Below are positions 48,979 to 59,989 of a DNA stretch of 64,000 nucleotides, one piece after another. Origin of the DNA: Hydra vulgaris (Eukaryota; Cnidaria; Hydrozoa; Anthoathecata; Hydridae); contig NC_088930.1 in assembly GCF_038396675.1 (NCBI RefSeq), positions 35,522,001-35,586,000 of the forward strand, given 5' to 3'. Positions within the stretch are counted from its first letter, which is position 1. Every line of letters begins with the position of its first letter. The notes beneath the pieces were generated by a model that saw only the letters and a list, made by a program, of their open reading frames with translations, had not been told where the DNA came from and did not search any database. The position numbers were made by a program, and so were the translations under genes.

Positions 48979-51923
48979 TTATATTTTAAAAATTTCTTTT
49001 TTTGTTAAAAACTTGAATGAACTTAACGAATTTACCGTACCTTTGAATCCTTTTTGAAAAGTATTCCATACTTTTGGACCTCGATATAGAATGCTGTACT
49101 CTGAATATTTGTTTATTATCCGAGGCAGTTTATATGTGTTGGACATATTCGCTCTAAGATTATAGCTATCATTTTTATTTATTTTAAACTTGTTATTAAA
49201 GCTTATAGGAGAGATATTGTGATTATAACGATACATGAAAATTAAATGCTGGTAGATATTTATTTCAAACACATTCATCATTTTCATATCTTTCATTAAA
49301 GGCTTAGCGTGTTCACGCCTATTTTTTGAGTAAATGATTCTGCAGGCATGTTTTTGAAGACTATAAATTTTTTTAATCTTTGCCGCTTGAGTACTTGCCC
49401 ATGAAATGTTTGCATAGCTGATGAGGCTATGAATTAGCCCAAAGTAGATTAATTTAAGACTATTTTTATTGACGTAGGAGCGAACTCGATACATCAAACC
49501 TATTATTTTGGTGATTTTTGACTGGATATATATTATATGTGGAAGCCAGGATAATTTTTCATCAACAATGGTTCCTAAGAATCTTATATTGGATTGCTTA
49601 TTTACTAGTTTATCATTTAGAGATAGGTTAGGCAACTTGAGAGGAAGGTTTTCTTCTTGTGTTTTTTTGTGAAATAGTATATACTTTGTTTTCTCAGCGT
49701 TAAGTGAGAGTTTGTTTGCCTTAAACCAGTTGTTTACTTTACACAATTCAATATTCATGTCTGCATATAGTTTCTTGATATCATTGTTGGTGAGAAATAA
49801 GTTTGTGTCATCTGCAAACATGACCGAGTTCATTTTTAAAGATGCATTACAAAAGTCATTTATATATATTAGAAAAAGAAGTGGACCAAGAATCGATCCT
49901 TGCGGGACTCCACATATGACATTTAATACTCCAGATTGGACATTATTTACATATTGTTTTCTGTTTGTAAGATAGCTTTTAATCCAATAATAAGTTTTAT
50001 TTATTATTCCGTAATGCCTTAATTTATCTAATAGAATGCAATGGTCCACTGTATCGAATGCTTTTGATAAATCAAGAAACACTCCTAAAGTAAATTTATT
50101 ATTTTCAAAACCATTAGTTATTTGATTTACTATTTCAATGATTGCATGTTCTGTAGAGAGATTTTTTTGAAAGCCAAACTGATTTGGGTAAAAAAAATTG
50201 TTTTTAATGAAGTAATCATAGATTCTATTATAAACTACACGTTCGAAGAGTTTTGAAAATACAGAAAGTATTGATATAGGCCTGTAGTTTGAAATGTCAG
50301 AATGATCATTACATTTGTATAATGGAATTACTTTTGCCAATTTAAGTACATCCGGAAATATCCCAGAATTTAATGAGAGCTTAAGTATATGAATCAGGGG
50401 TCTATTAAGACTGTGTTTGTTTGCAATAACTATATCACTAGATATCTCATCAAATCCTGGAGCCTTTTTTTTTTTTAAGGAGGCAAAGGCTGCCTCTAAT
50501 TCTTCATAGCCTAATTCATAATCAAGCATGGTAACGTTATTCGTGGTTTTAAGATAGGTTTTAAATGATACAGATGTTGGTACAATTTTATTTACAAGAT
50601 TAGGACCAATATTTGTAAAATATTTATTGAATTCTTCTGAAATTAGTTTTTGACAAAATATATCGTTATTTTCAATAACAATTCGTTTAGGAAGAGAAGG
50701 TGAATTTAGTTTTTCTCTTCCCATTATGAGATTAATGATGGACCATGTTTTTTTGCTATCAAATTTGCATTTGTTAATTTGATTACTGTAATATTTTTTT
50801 TTTGCATTTTTAATGAGATCTTGATAAAAAAATTTATAATTTTTGTAATTTTTTTCATTATCATTGTTTCTATTTTTCAAAAATTTATTGTAGAGTTTTT
50901 TTTTTTTTTTGAGCACTTTAATAACGATTTATCCATCCACGGATTAGCAATTGCTTTTGACTTAGTTGTTATTATCTCTTTTGGACAGGTTTCATTAAAG
51001 TACTCCAAAAATGTACTTAAAAAGGCATTGTAAGCTTCATTAGTATCTTTACATTTATATACGTTGTTCCATGTTTCTTGTTTTAGTCTACTTGTTAATT
51101 TATTAGTGTTACTCAATTTTAAATTTCGTTTTATTAAATGTATAATTTTTGAATGACAATCAGACATAGATTTAAAGTTTTTTATTTTTATGAATATCGG
51201 GAAATGATCGCTAATATCTGTTAAAAATATACCGGTTTCAAATGTCGTTTCTAAATAATTATTGATAAAAATATTGTCTATTGCTGTTGCAGAGGTTTTT
51301 GTTACTCGCGTTGGTTTATTAATAGTTGACAAGACATTAAATTTAAAAAGCATATCAAAAAAAGATTTTATTTTTGGAAATTTTGTGTTAGAAAGAGCAT
51401 CAAGATTTATGTCACCAGTTATATATAAAGTCTTATTTTCTTTATTTATTTTCATAATCGTATTTTTGATAAAAGTTTCGAAATTTTTTATTTTTCCACT
51501 CAGTGGACGATAAACACATCCAACTAAAATGTTTCGGTATTTTTTATTAATAATTTCAATGAAAAGGCTTTCATAGTTATCATTTGAAAAGCATAGTATA
51601 TTTTTTATCTTGAAAGCATACTTTTCTAAGACATAAATTCCTAATCCTCCTCCTTTTTTCCCATTTCCTCTTGATTGACTTATTAGTTTATAAAATGGTA
51701 ATATATAATTAGAATTTAATTCAAGAGAACTTTCTGTATCATGCCAAGTCTCTGAAATAGATATGATGTCGAACGTGTAGTTTAAAGTATTTAAAAATTC
51801 TTTAAGTTTATCAAAATTTTGCTGCATGCTTCTAATGTTTATGTGTAATACAGAAAATGAGCCATCATCTGCTATTACTTTAAATTCAAAAGGATCAATA
51901 TACGGTGTGTTAATTAAGTTCAT
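48979..51923 (-). pseudogene. LINE ORF2: AP endonuclease and reverse transcriptase
   Basis: The endonuclease is in 51923-50877: LHINIRSMQQNFDKL, ISISETWHD, GGGLGIYV, GCVYRP, ITGDINLD, SATAIDNIF and ISDHFPIF are the conserved AP-endonuclease blocks. After a frameshift in a run of about 14 A (near 50899-50911) the RT follows in 50916-48979. It has KAPGFDEIS, VIPLYKCND, SNYRPISIL, LSKAFDTVDHCILLDKL, GVPQGSILGPLLFLIYIND and MFADDTNLF (FADD catalytic box), then the RT thumb and C-terminal YRGPKVWN block. A frame starting MAALFPQKLDF at about 52040 leads in frame to a TAA just before the ATG at 51923, so the natural start is probably that upstream Met. Both lesions are single events. Confidence 0.9.
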
Positions 51924-52102
51924 TTAAGTTTCTTGAAAAGTATTTATATTTTCTTCTGATAGGTTATTTATAAAGTTGTCCTCAAAAAAGTCTAAATTTA
52001 AATTGTGAAAATCTAATTTCTGTGGAAAAAGCGCTGCCATTTTTTAAAAATGTATAATTTAAAAATATTTAATATAATTAAAAACTAAAATACTCAAAAC
52101 GC

Positions 52103-52873
52103 TTACTCGTTTACGCATGTCGGAATAACATCTGTGTTGCGGGTGTTTTCTCGAAATTCGTGAACAATTAGTTTGTTGTAAACAACTTTTGCAAAATAGC
52201 CATTTTGACGATGTATCTTCGCCTGATCAAAAAGTTCTTTTCGAATTTTTCGCGTGGTAAAACTAAAATCTTCATTTAGAAAGATATTAGTTCCTTTTAA
52301 TTTTGTTGCTCTTTCCAAAATTGTTTTTTTGTCCTCGTAATCCCGGAGCTTCAAGACAATAGTTCGTTCTCGTTTATCATTAGCTACTCCCACTCGATGA
52401 GCCCGATCAATTATAATATCTTTTTCAATACCAAGGTTATCTTTAAATAGTTGCTTTACCTTTTTCTTTGTGATTTCCCAATTCTTTTCTTCGCTATTTT
52501 CAACGACCCCGTCAATTCTTAAATTGTTTCTTCTGTTACGGTCTTCAATATCAACGCTTTTTAATTTTAACTCAATATTGTCAGAAGATATTTTACCCTG
52601 CATTTTTCGTACATTTGATAAATCATCGTGAACTTTATTAATTTTTTCCTCAACTGCTCTAGCTTTATCGTTGAATACATCGCCAACAAAATTTAATCCA
52701 GATTTCATTTCGTCGAGTTCTCGCCGAACTTCTTTAAAACTAGATTGAAAGTTATCAAACCTCTCATTTATGTTCGATAATGCTTCATGAAAAAAAGACA
52801 AAATTGTTTCTTTTTGAATATTTAGTAGCTCTCTCATCATAGCAATCGAAACTAACTCTTCTGATTTAGACAT
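52103..52873 (-). CDS. LINE ORF1 protein, intact
   Basis: 256 codons, uninterrupted. Residues about 1-115 are predicted coiled coil (heptad-like Leu/Ile/Val pattern in SIAMMRELLNIQKETILSFF and EEKINKVHDDLSNV). Then comes IEDRNRRNNLRIDGVVE, the typical start of the RNA-binding domain in LINE ORF1 proteins. IIIDRAHRVG, TIVLKLRDYEDKKTILERA and GTNIFLNEDFSFTTRKIRKE follow. The expected role is nucleic-acid binding and RNP assembly for retrotransposition. It sits just upstream of ORF2 in the same strand with a gap of about 60 bp. The closest relative in this window is the broken ORF1 at 60204-60635. Confidence 0.85.
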   Translation of the reverse strand: MSKSEELVSIAMMRELLNIQKETILSFFHEALSNINERFDNFQSSFKEVRRELDEMKSGLNFVGDVFNDKARAVEEKINKVHDDLSNVRKMQGKISSDNIELKLKSVDIEDRNRRNNLRIDGVVENSEEKNWEITKKKVKQLFKDNLGIEKDIIIDRAHRVGVANDKRERTIVLKLRDYEDKKTILERATKLKGTNIFLNEDFSFTTRKIRKELFDQAKIHRQNGYFAKVVYNKLIVHEFRENTRNTDVIPTCVNE

Positions 52874-53516
52874 ATCAATTTTTATTTAACGAATTAAAAA
52901 AATTCCAAAAAATATTTAACTGTAAGAAAACGCGTCTGTTCACCACGATGTTCGCCACGCAAAAAATACTAAATATTTTATATTATACTAAAACATTTTT
53001 TTCCAATTTCAAGCCTTAATATATTAATAGGCCTTAGGTATCACATAACTTTCTTTGCATTTTTAGACTCAATACCTTAGATAATTTCAAATCCTAAAAG
53101 AAAAATTGTGTGCAACACTTCGCCGCTAGAATTAACTCCGATTAAAAGTTGACAAAAGTGATTGGTTTTGTACTTTTGAACTATGATAATTAGCCAACCG
53201 CACAGTGTCACGCAACTTTTTTATATTTTTTGGAGAGAGCTTTTGGGTTACGTCTGATATTAACTACAAAAGCTATGTGCAACTTTTTGCCTTGCCAAAA
53301 AAATGGGTTCAAAGGTGGCAAAAACTAAATTTCTAAAAATGTTTAAAAAAATCTCAAAAATTTAAGCCCAGATTCCGAGTGAACGAAACATTTTTGAAAA
53401 TTTTTTTTTTCCCCAACAGGTTTTTTCTATATTCTGATCAATATATAAAAAATTCAAGCAATTTGGAGGAGGTCACTTCCATTGACTGCCTGATTCTTAC
53501 AAAAAATGACTCTTAA

Positions 53517-53815
53517 GTAAAACATTATTTGTAGTTTTGAAAACATTAAAGTGTTACGTTCCAAAATCTATTGTTTGTTTAGCCATTTGTAGAGTAATTA
53601 ATTCTTACGTTTAAAAAAAAAATTAAGTTTTTTTTTAAATTCGTGACAATTAATTTAGTTATATTTAGTCGTTACGTATTTACCTCGATTGCGCAGTTTT
53701 TTCACTTCTTCCCATAGTTTCTTTCTCTCTTCCATTTTCCATAGTTTCTTTCTCTCTTCCATAGTTTCTTTAGCGAAATCTTCGTTAATATATATTCCAC
53801 TGCCTTTCAGATTTT
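53517..53815 (-). pseudogene. LINE ORF1 fragment with internal tandem duplication
   Basis: The minus-strand frame from about 53815 reads NLKGSGIYINEDFAKETMEE, then RKKLWKMEERKKLWEEVKKL and RNRGKYVTTKYN. It corresponds to the C-terminal part of ORF1 proteins (compare GTNIFLNEDFSFTTRKIRKE in copy 2). A unit of about 35 bp, CCATAGTTTCTTTCTCTCTTCC-like, is repeated two to three times at 53712-53770, duplicating ERKKLW. The part 53517-53720 recurs inverted at 30222-30425. Confidence 0.6.
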
Positions 53816-53829
53816 GTTTTAATTATTTA

Positions 53830-54072
53830 ATTTTTTTTTAATTAATGTTTTAATTTCACATTGGAAATTATTTTAATTTGCATGAAGGTGCGAAAAAAAT
53901 TATGAGGCGTATCCAAAGATTTTGAAACGCAAATTAAAATTATTTTGGTTTTGAGGCGTCTTTAAAACATTTCATATATTAAAAAATGTTTATTAAATTT
54001 TGAAATTTGCCGCCTTGCTAATTTGCCGCCCATGGCTGTAGCCTCGTTCGCCACCCCTAAGGCTCTGGCAAT
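53830..54072 (-). mobile_element. hAT-like terminal fragment
   Basis: On the minus strand the sequence starts CAGAGCCTTAGGGGTGGCG at 54072 and continues with GGCGGCAAATT repeats, then AT-rich DNA. CAG(A/G)GCC followed by GCCGCC-type repeats is the usual start of ZMYM-type hAT elements and resembles the terminus at 34178. No transposase follows, so it is a solo end or a MITE. Confidence 0.45.
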
Positions 54073-54529
54073 GTAAATTAGAGGCTAAAGTATACTAAAA
54101 TATACGTTTAAAGTCCGTAATTCAAAGTTCCGGAACTTCTCGTTATCATAAATATGGACAAAATTATATAAAATAATTTGATTATTTGAAAAGTCTAAAA
54201 AGTAAAGGCAAAAAACCGTTATTTATTAAAAACGGATTTTTTCCGGAAAAAAACAACGATAAATACTACGGAGTTTTTTTACAGTGTACATTAAATTAAC
54301 ATGAAATATAAGATAAAATTAACAAAACATTGTCGTAGTAATAACTAGCGAGAACATAAAGTTTGTAGGAATATATAAAGAAAAATTGGTATAAAAAAAA
54401 TCTTGATACTTTATAAATATACAAAAATATTTTAAAAAGTACTGTTTTTATAAATATCAGATATACTATTATATATCACTTTATGTAATAAGCTTCATAT
54501 TCATTTTCAGAAGAAAAAATATATAAATA
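54073..54529. other. Gene-free stretch
   Basis: AT-rich; nothing recognised. Confidence 0.4.
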
Positions 54530-55050
54530 TGTCTTCAAAATATAAAAAATTTTTTTTTAAGTTTTTTCTTGAATGAAAGATAATTCTATTCATGGGATAA
54601 ATCAAAATATTTCATAATTATTTTGTTCTAAAGAAAAGCTTTTCGAAATGAATTACGTGACTATCCAAAATTAGTTAGAAAAAAAGGTTGCCGAATTAGA
54701 TTATCTTTTCGTAAGTTATATTTATTTTTACTATTTGTGGTATATAGACTATGAAAAGAAACAGGAGATGCGTTGGTTTTACACTTGTACGTAAAACAAA
54801 GTGTATTAAAACTATTCAGCTGATAAATATTAGGAATTTCCATTTGAAATAATAATGGCTTAGCATGAGCAAATCGCTCTTTATAATTAATAAGACGAGC
54901 AACATGTTTCTGCTGATGATAAAGAAGTAGCAGTTTAGATTTATTGGTATTACCCAATGCAATATTTTTATAATTTATATGACAATGAATTAAAGAGAAA
55001 TATAATTGTGTTAAACTGTGTTTATTTAAAGCAATTCTAGCTTTGTACAT
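54530..55050 (-). mobile_element. LINE RT C-terminal relic, copy 4
   Basis: Frame 55050-54661 reads MYKARIALNKHSLTQLYFSL, INYKNIALGNTNKSK, LYHQQKHVARLINYKERFAH and NKYNLRKDN. This is the C-terminal RT region seen in the other LINEs. The tail FKKKLKKKFFIF continues to about 54530 after stops. Its upstream edge coincides with the A-rich tail of LINE copy 3, so copy 3 probably inserted at or next to it. Confidence 0.75.
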
Positions 55051-58000
55051 TACTCTTTTTTCTTTTTTTTTTTCTTTTCTTTAATATTTTGCCATTTAAA
55101 AATATTACATTAACCAATTATATTTTACAACTTTTACATTAGTAACGACAGGACTTCTTGAAGATCATGTGGATCTTGTCATGAAGCCCTTTACAATATA
55201 TGGTTAATTTTTGATAAAAAATACAATGTCTTTTGTGAAATAATAATACAACTTTATGCAAAAACATGTAAAAACCAAGATAAAATTTTAAAAAGCCAAG
55301 ATTAAAAAATAAATAAAATATACAAAATAAAACAACAACGAACAAACAAACAAAAAAACAAACAAAACAAAAAAACATTAAAAATAAATCAAAATATTTT
55401 CAATTAAAAATATAATTTTTTTAAGTTTTTGTTTGAATGAAGCAAAAGTCAGTTGGGTAGAAAAATCAAAATTTGGTAATACTATTTCGTTCCAGAAATA
55501 TGGACCTCGATAAGAAACAAAAAACTGGTCTTTGCTTTTATGGCAAAAAGGGGCAATAAGATTGTTATTAATTCGAAGATTATATTTGTTTTTAGGTTTC
55601 ATACAGTAAAGACTTTGTAATACGGTTGGCAACAAATTTTCTCTACATTTAAACATGAAACATAAAATGTTAAAGACATTTTGTTGATATACATTTAAAA
55701 TATTCATTTCTTTAAAAAGTTGTTTCGTATGAAAAAACCGATTTTTAAAATTTATTGCGCGAGCTGCGTGTTTCTGATGAAGGTAAAGAGATTTTAGTTT
55801 TGTTCGATGAGTGCTTCCCCAGATAATATTCGCGTAGTTTATATGACAATGTATAAATGAATAATATAATTGTGTTAACTGGTGTTTACATAATATATTT
55901 CTTGCTTTATAGAGAATTCCGATGCATTTAGCAATTTTATTGGAGGTATTATCAATATGATTTCTCCAAGATAGATTCTCATCAATAAATACTCCAAGAA
56001 ACTTAGTAACTTTTTCTCTTTTTGTTATTATATTATCAATTAAAAGGTCTGGCATGATATGAGGCAGTTTCTGTTTTTTTGAAGGTGCATAAAAAAGTGT
56101 CCGTTTAGTTTTTTCTCTATTTAGAGACAATCTATTTTGTTTAAATCAAACAGGTACTTTTTTTAATTCATTTGTCATATTAGTAAAAAGCATATTAATA
56201 TCTTTATGAGACAAAAACAAGTTAGTGTCATCTGCAAAATTTATTGTTGTTAAGTTTGATGATTTATGAAGATCATTTATGTATATTAAAAAAATAAGTG
56301 GACCAAGTATGGATCCTTGTGGAACACCACATGTTATATTCATTAATAAATGAGATATAGAATCTTTATTGTAAACAAACTGTTTACGGTAAGTAAGATA
56401 ACTTTCAAACCATAACAGGGTTTTATCTTTAATACCATATGATATTAGTTTTTTTAACAGGATTTGATGATTGACAGTATCAAACGCCTTAGACAAATCA
56501 ATAAACACTCCTAGTGTAAAACAAGAGTCTTTAAAAGAGTCAGTTATATTGGGCGTTAATTGAAGAATGGCATGCTCGGTTGAATTGTTTTTTTTGAAAC
56601 CAAATTGGTTTTCGTGTAGAATTTTATTTTAAACAAGATAAGAGTAGATTCGGTTGTACATTATTCTTTCTAAAATTTTTAAAAAAACTGGAAGAACTGA
56701 AATAGGGCGATAATTTGTTATATTTGTACGATCCCCTGTCTTAAAGATTGGAGTTACTTTTGCTATTTTTAGTTTATCTGGAAAAGACCCTTGTGCAATG
56801 GATGCTCTGAAGATTTTATAAAGAATATCTTTTATAACATCGTAGGAATCAATCACAATATTTGTGTTAATATCATCATACCCAATAGCTTTATTACGTT
56901 TTAATGACTTAAAAGCAACCTCAAATTCATTAAAAGTTAATTCAGTAAAATTTAGATAAGAGCTTATTGATGTTTTGAACTCATCAACAGACTTATCTTT
57001 AATAAATGAAATACTATCGCTTAATTTTGTACCGATAGTGGTGAAAAGCTTATTAAATTCAAATGCAATATCACTTGAGTCATTTATTAATTTGTTATCA
57101 ATTTGTATAAAATTTGGGAGTAAATTTTTATTTGGTTTAAATTTTCCAGACACCTTCTTCATGATTTGCCAGACGCGTTTTGAGTAGTGCTTATTTTTAT
57201 TAAGCAAGTTTGAATAGTAGCTTTTTTTTGCATTTTTGCGAAGCTTTCAAATAAGTTTGTATAAGTTTTATAATTTTGTTTATGTTTTTCAGATTTCGAT
57301 TTTAGGTATTTTATGTAAAGCTTCTGCTTAATTTTTGACGATTTTTTGAGACCTTTAGTAATCCAAGGAGATGACATTTCTTTATAGCTTAAAACTATTT
57401 CAATTAAAGGAAAATTGGAATCGTACGCTTGGTGAAAAGTTTTAAAAAAATTGTCGTAGATTATGTTGATATTATCATTAAAGTTAATATAACCCCAATC
57501 TACAAGCGATAATTGTTCTCTGAAAGAATTTAACTTATTATTATTGATAAGCCGTTTTTTTATAAAAGCTTTTCCCTGCTTTTCTTTTTTTAAATTAACA
57601 CATATAGAAAAAAAAATCGGGAAGTGATCGGAAACATCGGTTTTTATAATTCCTTTTTTTAGTGATTTATTAAAAAAATCGGTTGTTAAAATGTTATCAA
57701 TTAATGATGGTGAATGACTTGTGATTCTAGTCGGGCAATTAATTAAAGGTATTGTTCCAGTTTCAAATATACCATTAAAAAATTTTCTCGAGCTTTGCTT
57801 TTCATAATAATCAAAGGAGTTTATGTTGAAATCCCCGATCAAGTAATTTTTTTTCTTTTTAAGATCAGTTTGCTTTATAATGTTTTTTAGTAAAAATTTG
57901 CCAAAGTTTTCAATTCATTCAGTTGGTGGCCAGTAACAACAGCTTATTAGTATATTTTTTGAACGCTTATTGATAAGTTCAATTGTTAAAATCTCTTTGT

Positions 58001-58140
58001 TTTCGTCAGAAACACGCATTTCGCTTCGAACTTTATATAGAAGGTTATTTTTAACAAAAAATAAAACTCCTCCTCCTTGCTTATTAGTACTTCGTTCTAG
58101 AATTACTGGATCAAAACCTGGGAGATGGAGATTTTAATTA

Positions 58141-59418
58141 CTGGGTTGTCCGATAAGTTCTTGCCGTTTTTTTAAATTAAAAAATTTGCAATCGAAATGA
58201 AATTTTTTAGTACAATGTTTTGTGTTATTCGAAAGAGAATTTTTCGCTCTACAAGAAAGTCTATTTGGCTTTTTTGTTAATTTTCAGAGCATTTAAATGG
58301 AGTGTCAAGTCGACAAAAACGAGCATTTTCGACACCACCTTCTTTTTGCCTTTAACCGAGGTGCCAAAGCCACGGAAGCTGCTAGAGAGATTTGTGCCGT
58401 ATACGGAAAGGGTGCCATAGCTGAAAGAACTGCTCGATATTGGTTTGCGAATTTCAAAAGCGGCAATTTCGACCTCAAGGATGCATCTCGTTCCGGGCGA
58501 CCAAGTGAGTTTGATGAAGAGCGTTGAATCAACCTCTGCACAAAGATGCGCGTCAAACAACCAGAGAATTGGCAGAGCGTATAGGATCCAATAAATCAAC
58601 AGTAGCAGAACATCTCCACTCAATGGGAAAGATTCAAAAACTCGGAGCTTGGGTGCCGCACGTATTGAGCGAAAACAACAAAAATTAACAATCCACCATT
58701 GCTGCCAGTTTGCTTGCTCGTCATCTCTCAACTCATGAACATAAGCAAAGATTTCTTTATCGCATTGTCCCTGGTGACAAAAAATGGTGTCTCTACATCA
58801 ACATAAAGCAGCGCAAAGAATGGTTAAGCCCGAAACAATAAGCGATCCCGCGAGCGAAGCAAGCTCTTCATCCACGGAAGACAATGTTGTGTGTATGGTG
58901 GGACTGGGAAGGCATTATCGACTAAGAATAGCTTGATCGCAACCAAACAGTCAATGCGGAACTTTATGTTCTACAGACGGAACGATTAAACAACGCCATC
59001 CAGCAAAAACGACTTGATAGGCAATATGGCGTTCTTCTGCAACACGACAATGCCCGTCCCCACATTGCCATTATGACCAAGGAGGCAATTCAAACGCTTG
59101 TTTGGGAAGTGCTGCCACATCCTCCATACTCTCCAGACTTAGCGCCATCGGATTTCCACCTCTTTCGATCTCTTTCAATCGCTTTGCGAAGCGTTTCGTT
59201 CAATAATGACGTCAAATTACGGGCGTGGTTAGAAGAATTTTTCGAATCGAGGCTGGGCGGTTTTTACCGAAGAGAATTCGAAAAACTCGTTGAACGTTGG
59301 GAGCAAGTCGTAACAAACAACGGAGAATACATTACTGATTAAATTGTTGTTATTTTATGATAAAAAATAAAGTCATATCAAATTTAGAAAAACGGCAAGA
59401 ACTTATCGGACAACCCAA
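58141..59418 (+). mobile_element. mariner element
   Basis: The 1,278-bp element is flanked by TA on both sides (58139-58140, 59419-59420). TIRs of about 30 bp: left CTGGGTTGTCCGATAAGTTC and right, inverted, TTGGGTTGTCCGATAAGTTC, then TTGCCGTTTTT. It sits inside the endonuclease of LINE copy 3 and is oriented opposite to the LINE. Its base composition is visibly less AT-rich than the surroundings, as expected for a horizontally moving element. Length and ends are typical of the mariner family. Confidence 0.9.
58297..59342 (+). pseudogene. mariner transposase, frameshifted
   Basis: The N-terminal 76-codon frame (58297-58527) carries the paired helix-turn-helix: EHFRHHLLFAFNRGAKATEA, TARYWFANFKSGNFDL and SRSGRPSEFD. 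Then frames shift. GAWVPHVLSENN (usual WVPHEL motif) is near 58650, GDKKWCLY (usual TGDEKW, first Asp) near 58772, and LLQHDNARPH (second Asp) near 59033. YSPDLAPSDFHLF follows in the last frame, which ends at 59342. The spacing from the Asp of HDN to the Asp of APSD is 34 residues, the D,D34D signature. At least one frameshift near 58527 and several stops prevent expression. Confidence 0.88.
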
Positions 59419-59989
59419 TATTTTTTAAAATCTGCTTGTAAACACCAAGTTTCAGTTAAACAAATTAAATTAAAAGAACTTTCCGCTTCGCTAATAAAAT
59501 TTAAAAAGTTTTCAAGATTCTTTTTTAAGCTACGTATATTAATGTAGACTACATTAAGATAATCACTTTTATTATCGCCTTTTAAAATTTTGCTCACGTT
59601 ACTAGGATAAAAATAAGAGGTTTCAAATTCAGGAGAATTAATTTCATTTAAATAATTAATATCCGGATCGGATTCGTCATCTAATTGTAATTTATAGGTT
59701 TCAAATAAATTAGCTTTTTTTTCAAAATCATTATTAGCTGTTTCCATTTTCGCTATAATTTAGAATTGGCAATAAATAATAGTATGCGACAATTTAAAAG
59801 TCTTTTAGGAAGACTTAGTGATTAACTTATTGTATACCATAAAAAAAAATATAAAAAGATAAGATATTACTTTTTTTGGAATTCCAATCCCGTTCAATAA
59901 GTTTGTCGTATGAAATATACGCGTATTTGCCAGCTTGTCTTTCGACTTTCATTTTTTCACGTAGTGTCTTTCGTATAACATTCGTTTCC

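Larger units (their letters stand above)
48630..52983 (-). mobile_element. Nearly intact CR1-like LINE, copy 2
   Basis: A full-length-looking minus-strand copy of 4,354 bp is inserted in the right TIR of the TTAA transposon. A 6-bp duplication TATACT lies at 48624-48629 and 52984-52989, and comparison with the uninterrupted copy at 30960 confirms the empty site. The 3' end has a poly(A) tail of about 30 nt. ORF1 (52873-52103) and ORF2 (about 52040-48979) are both present. The 3' UTR has inverted GGGGCTC/GAGCCCC around a longer loop (48738-48796). Few lesions: one frameshift and one stop in ORF2. Confidence 0.9.
43101..53516. mobile_element. TTAA-flanked DNA transposon with long TIRs, carrying a LINE insertion
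   Basis: The ends TTAAGAGCCGTTTTTTCTAA (43101) and, inverted, TTAAGAGTCATTTTTTGTAA (53516) sit at TTAA. The left arm to about 43754 is repeated inverted at 53516-52984 plus 48629-48527, giving TIRs of about 650 bp. The right arm is interrupted by the LINE at 48630-52983. Without it the element is about 6.06 kb. A multi-exon transposase pseudogene occupies 48040-43936 on the minus strand. TTAA targets are known for piggyBac and Kolobok. The transposase is not piggyBac-like to my reading, so Kolobok or an undescribed group is possible. Confidence 0.8.
55378..59747 (-). pseudogene. LINE ORF2, broken and split by mariner
   Basis: The start METANNDFEKK at 59747 leads to VVYINIRSLKKN and LICLTETWC (endonuclease), cut at the mariner at 59418. 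It resumes near 58138 with NKQGGGVLFFVKN, SCCYWPP, IGDFNINSFD, SLIDNIL and VSDHFPIFF. The RT is in several frames. 57207-56629 has KAIGYDDINTN and TNYRPISVLP. 56508-56146 has DLSKAFDTVNH, GVPQGSILGPLIFLIYIND and NFADDTNLF, so the catalytic FADD box is preserved. 56130-55378 has the thumb and C-terminal YRGPYFWNEI. Breaks include frameshifts near 57200, 56620, 56520 and 56140. Not functional. Confidence 0.85.

Noticed and set aside
49712..49975. ORFs antisense to the LINE RT (also 27192-27410, 27655-27876, 50779-51033, 56975-57187)
   Set aside because: Shadows of the real minus-strand LINE coding sequence.
43101..53516. piggyBac assignment from the TTAA target
   Set aside because: The protein blocks and very long TIRs do not look like piggyBac; only the target agrees.
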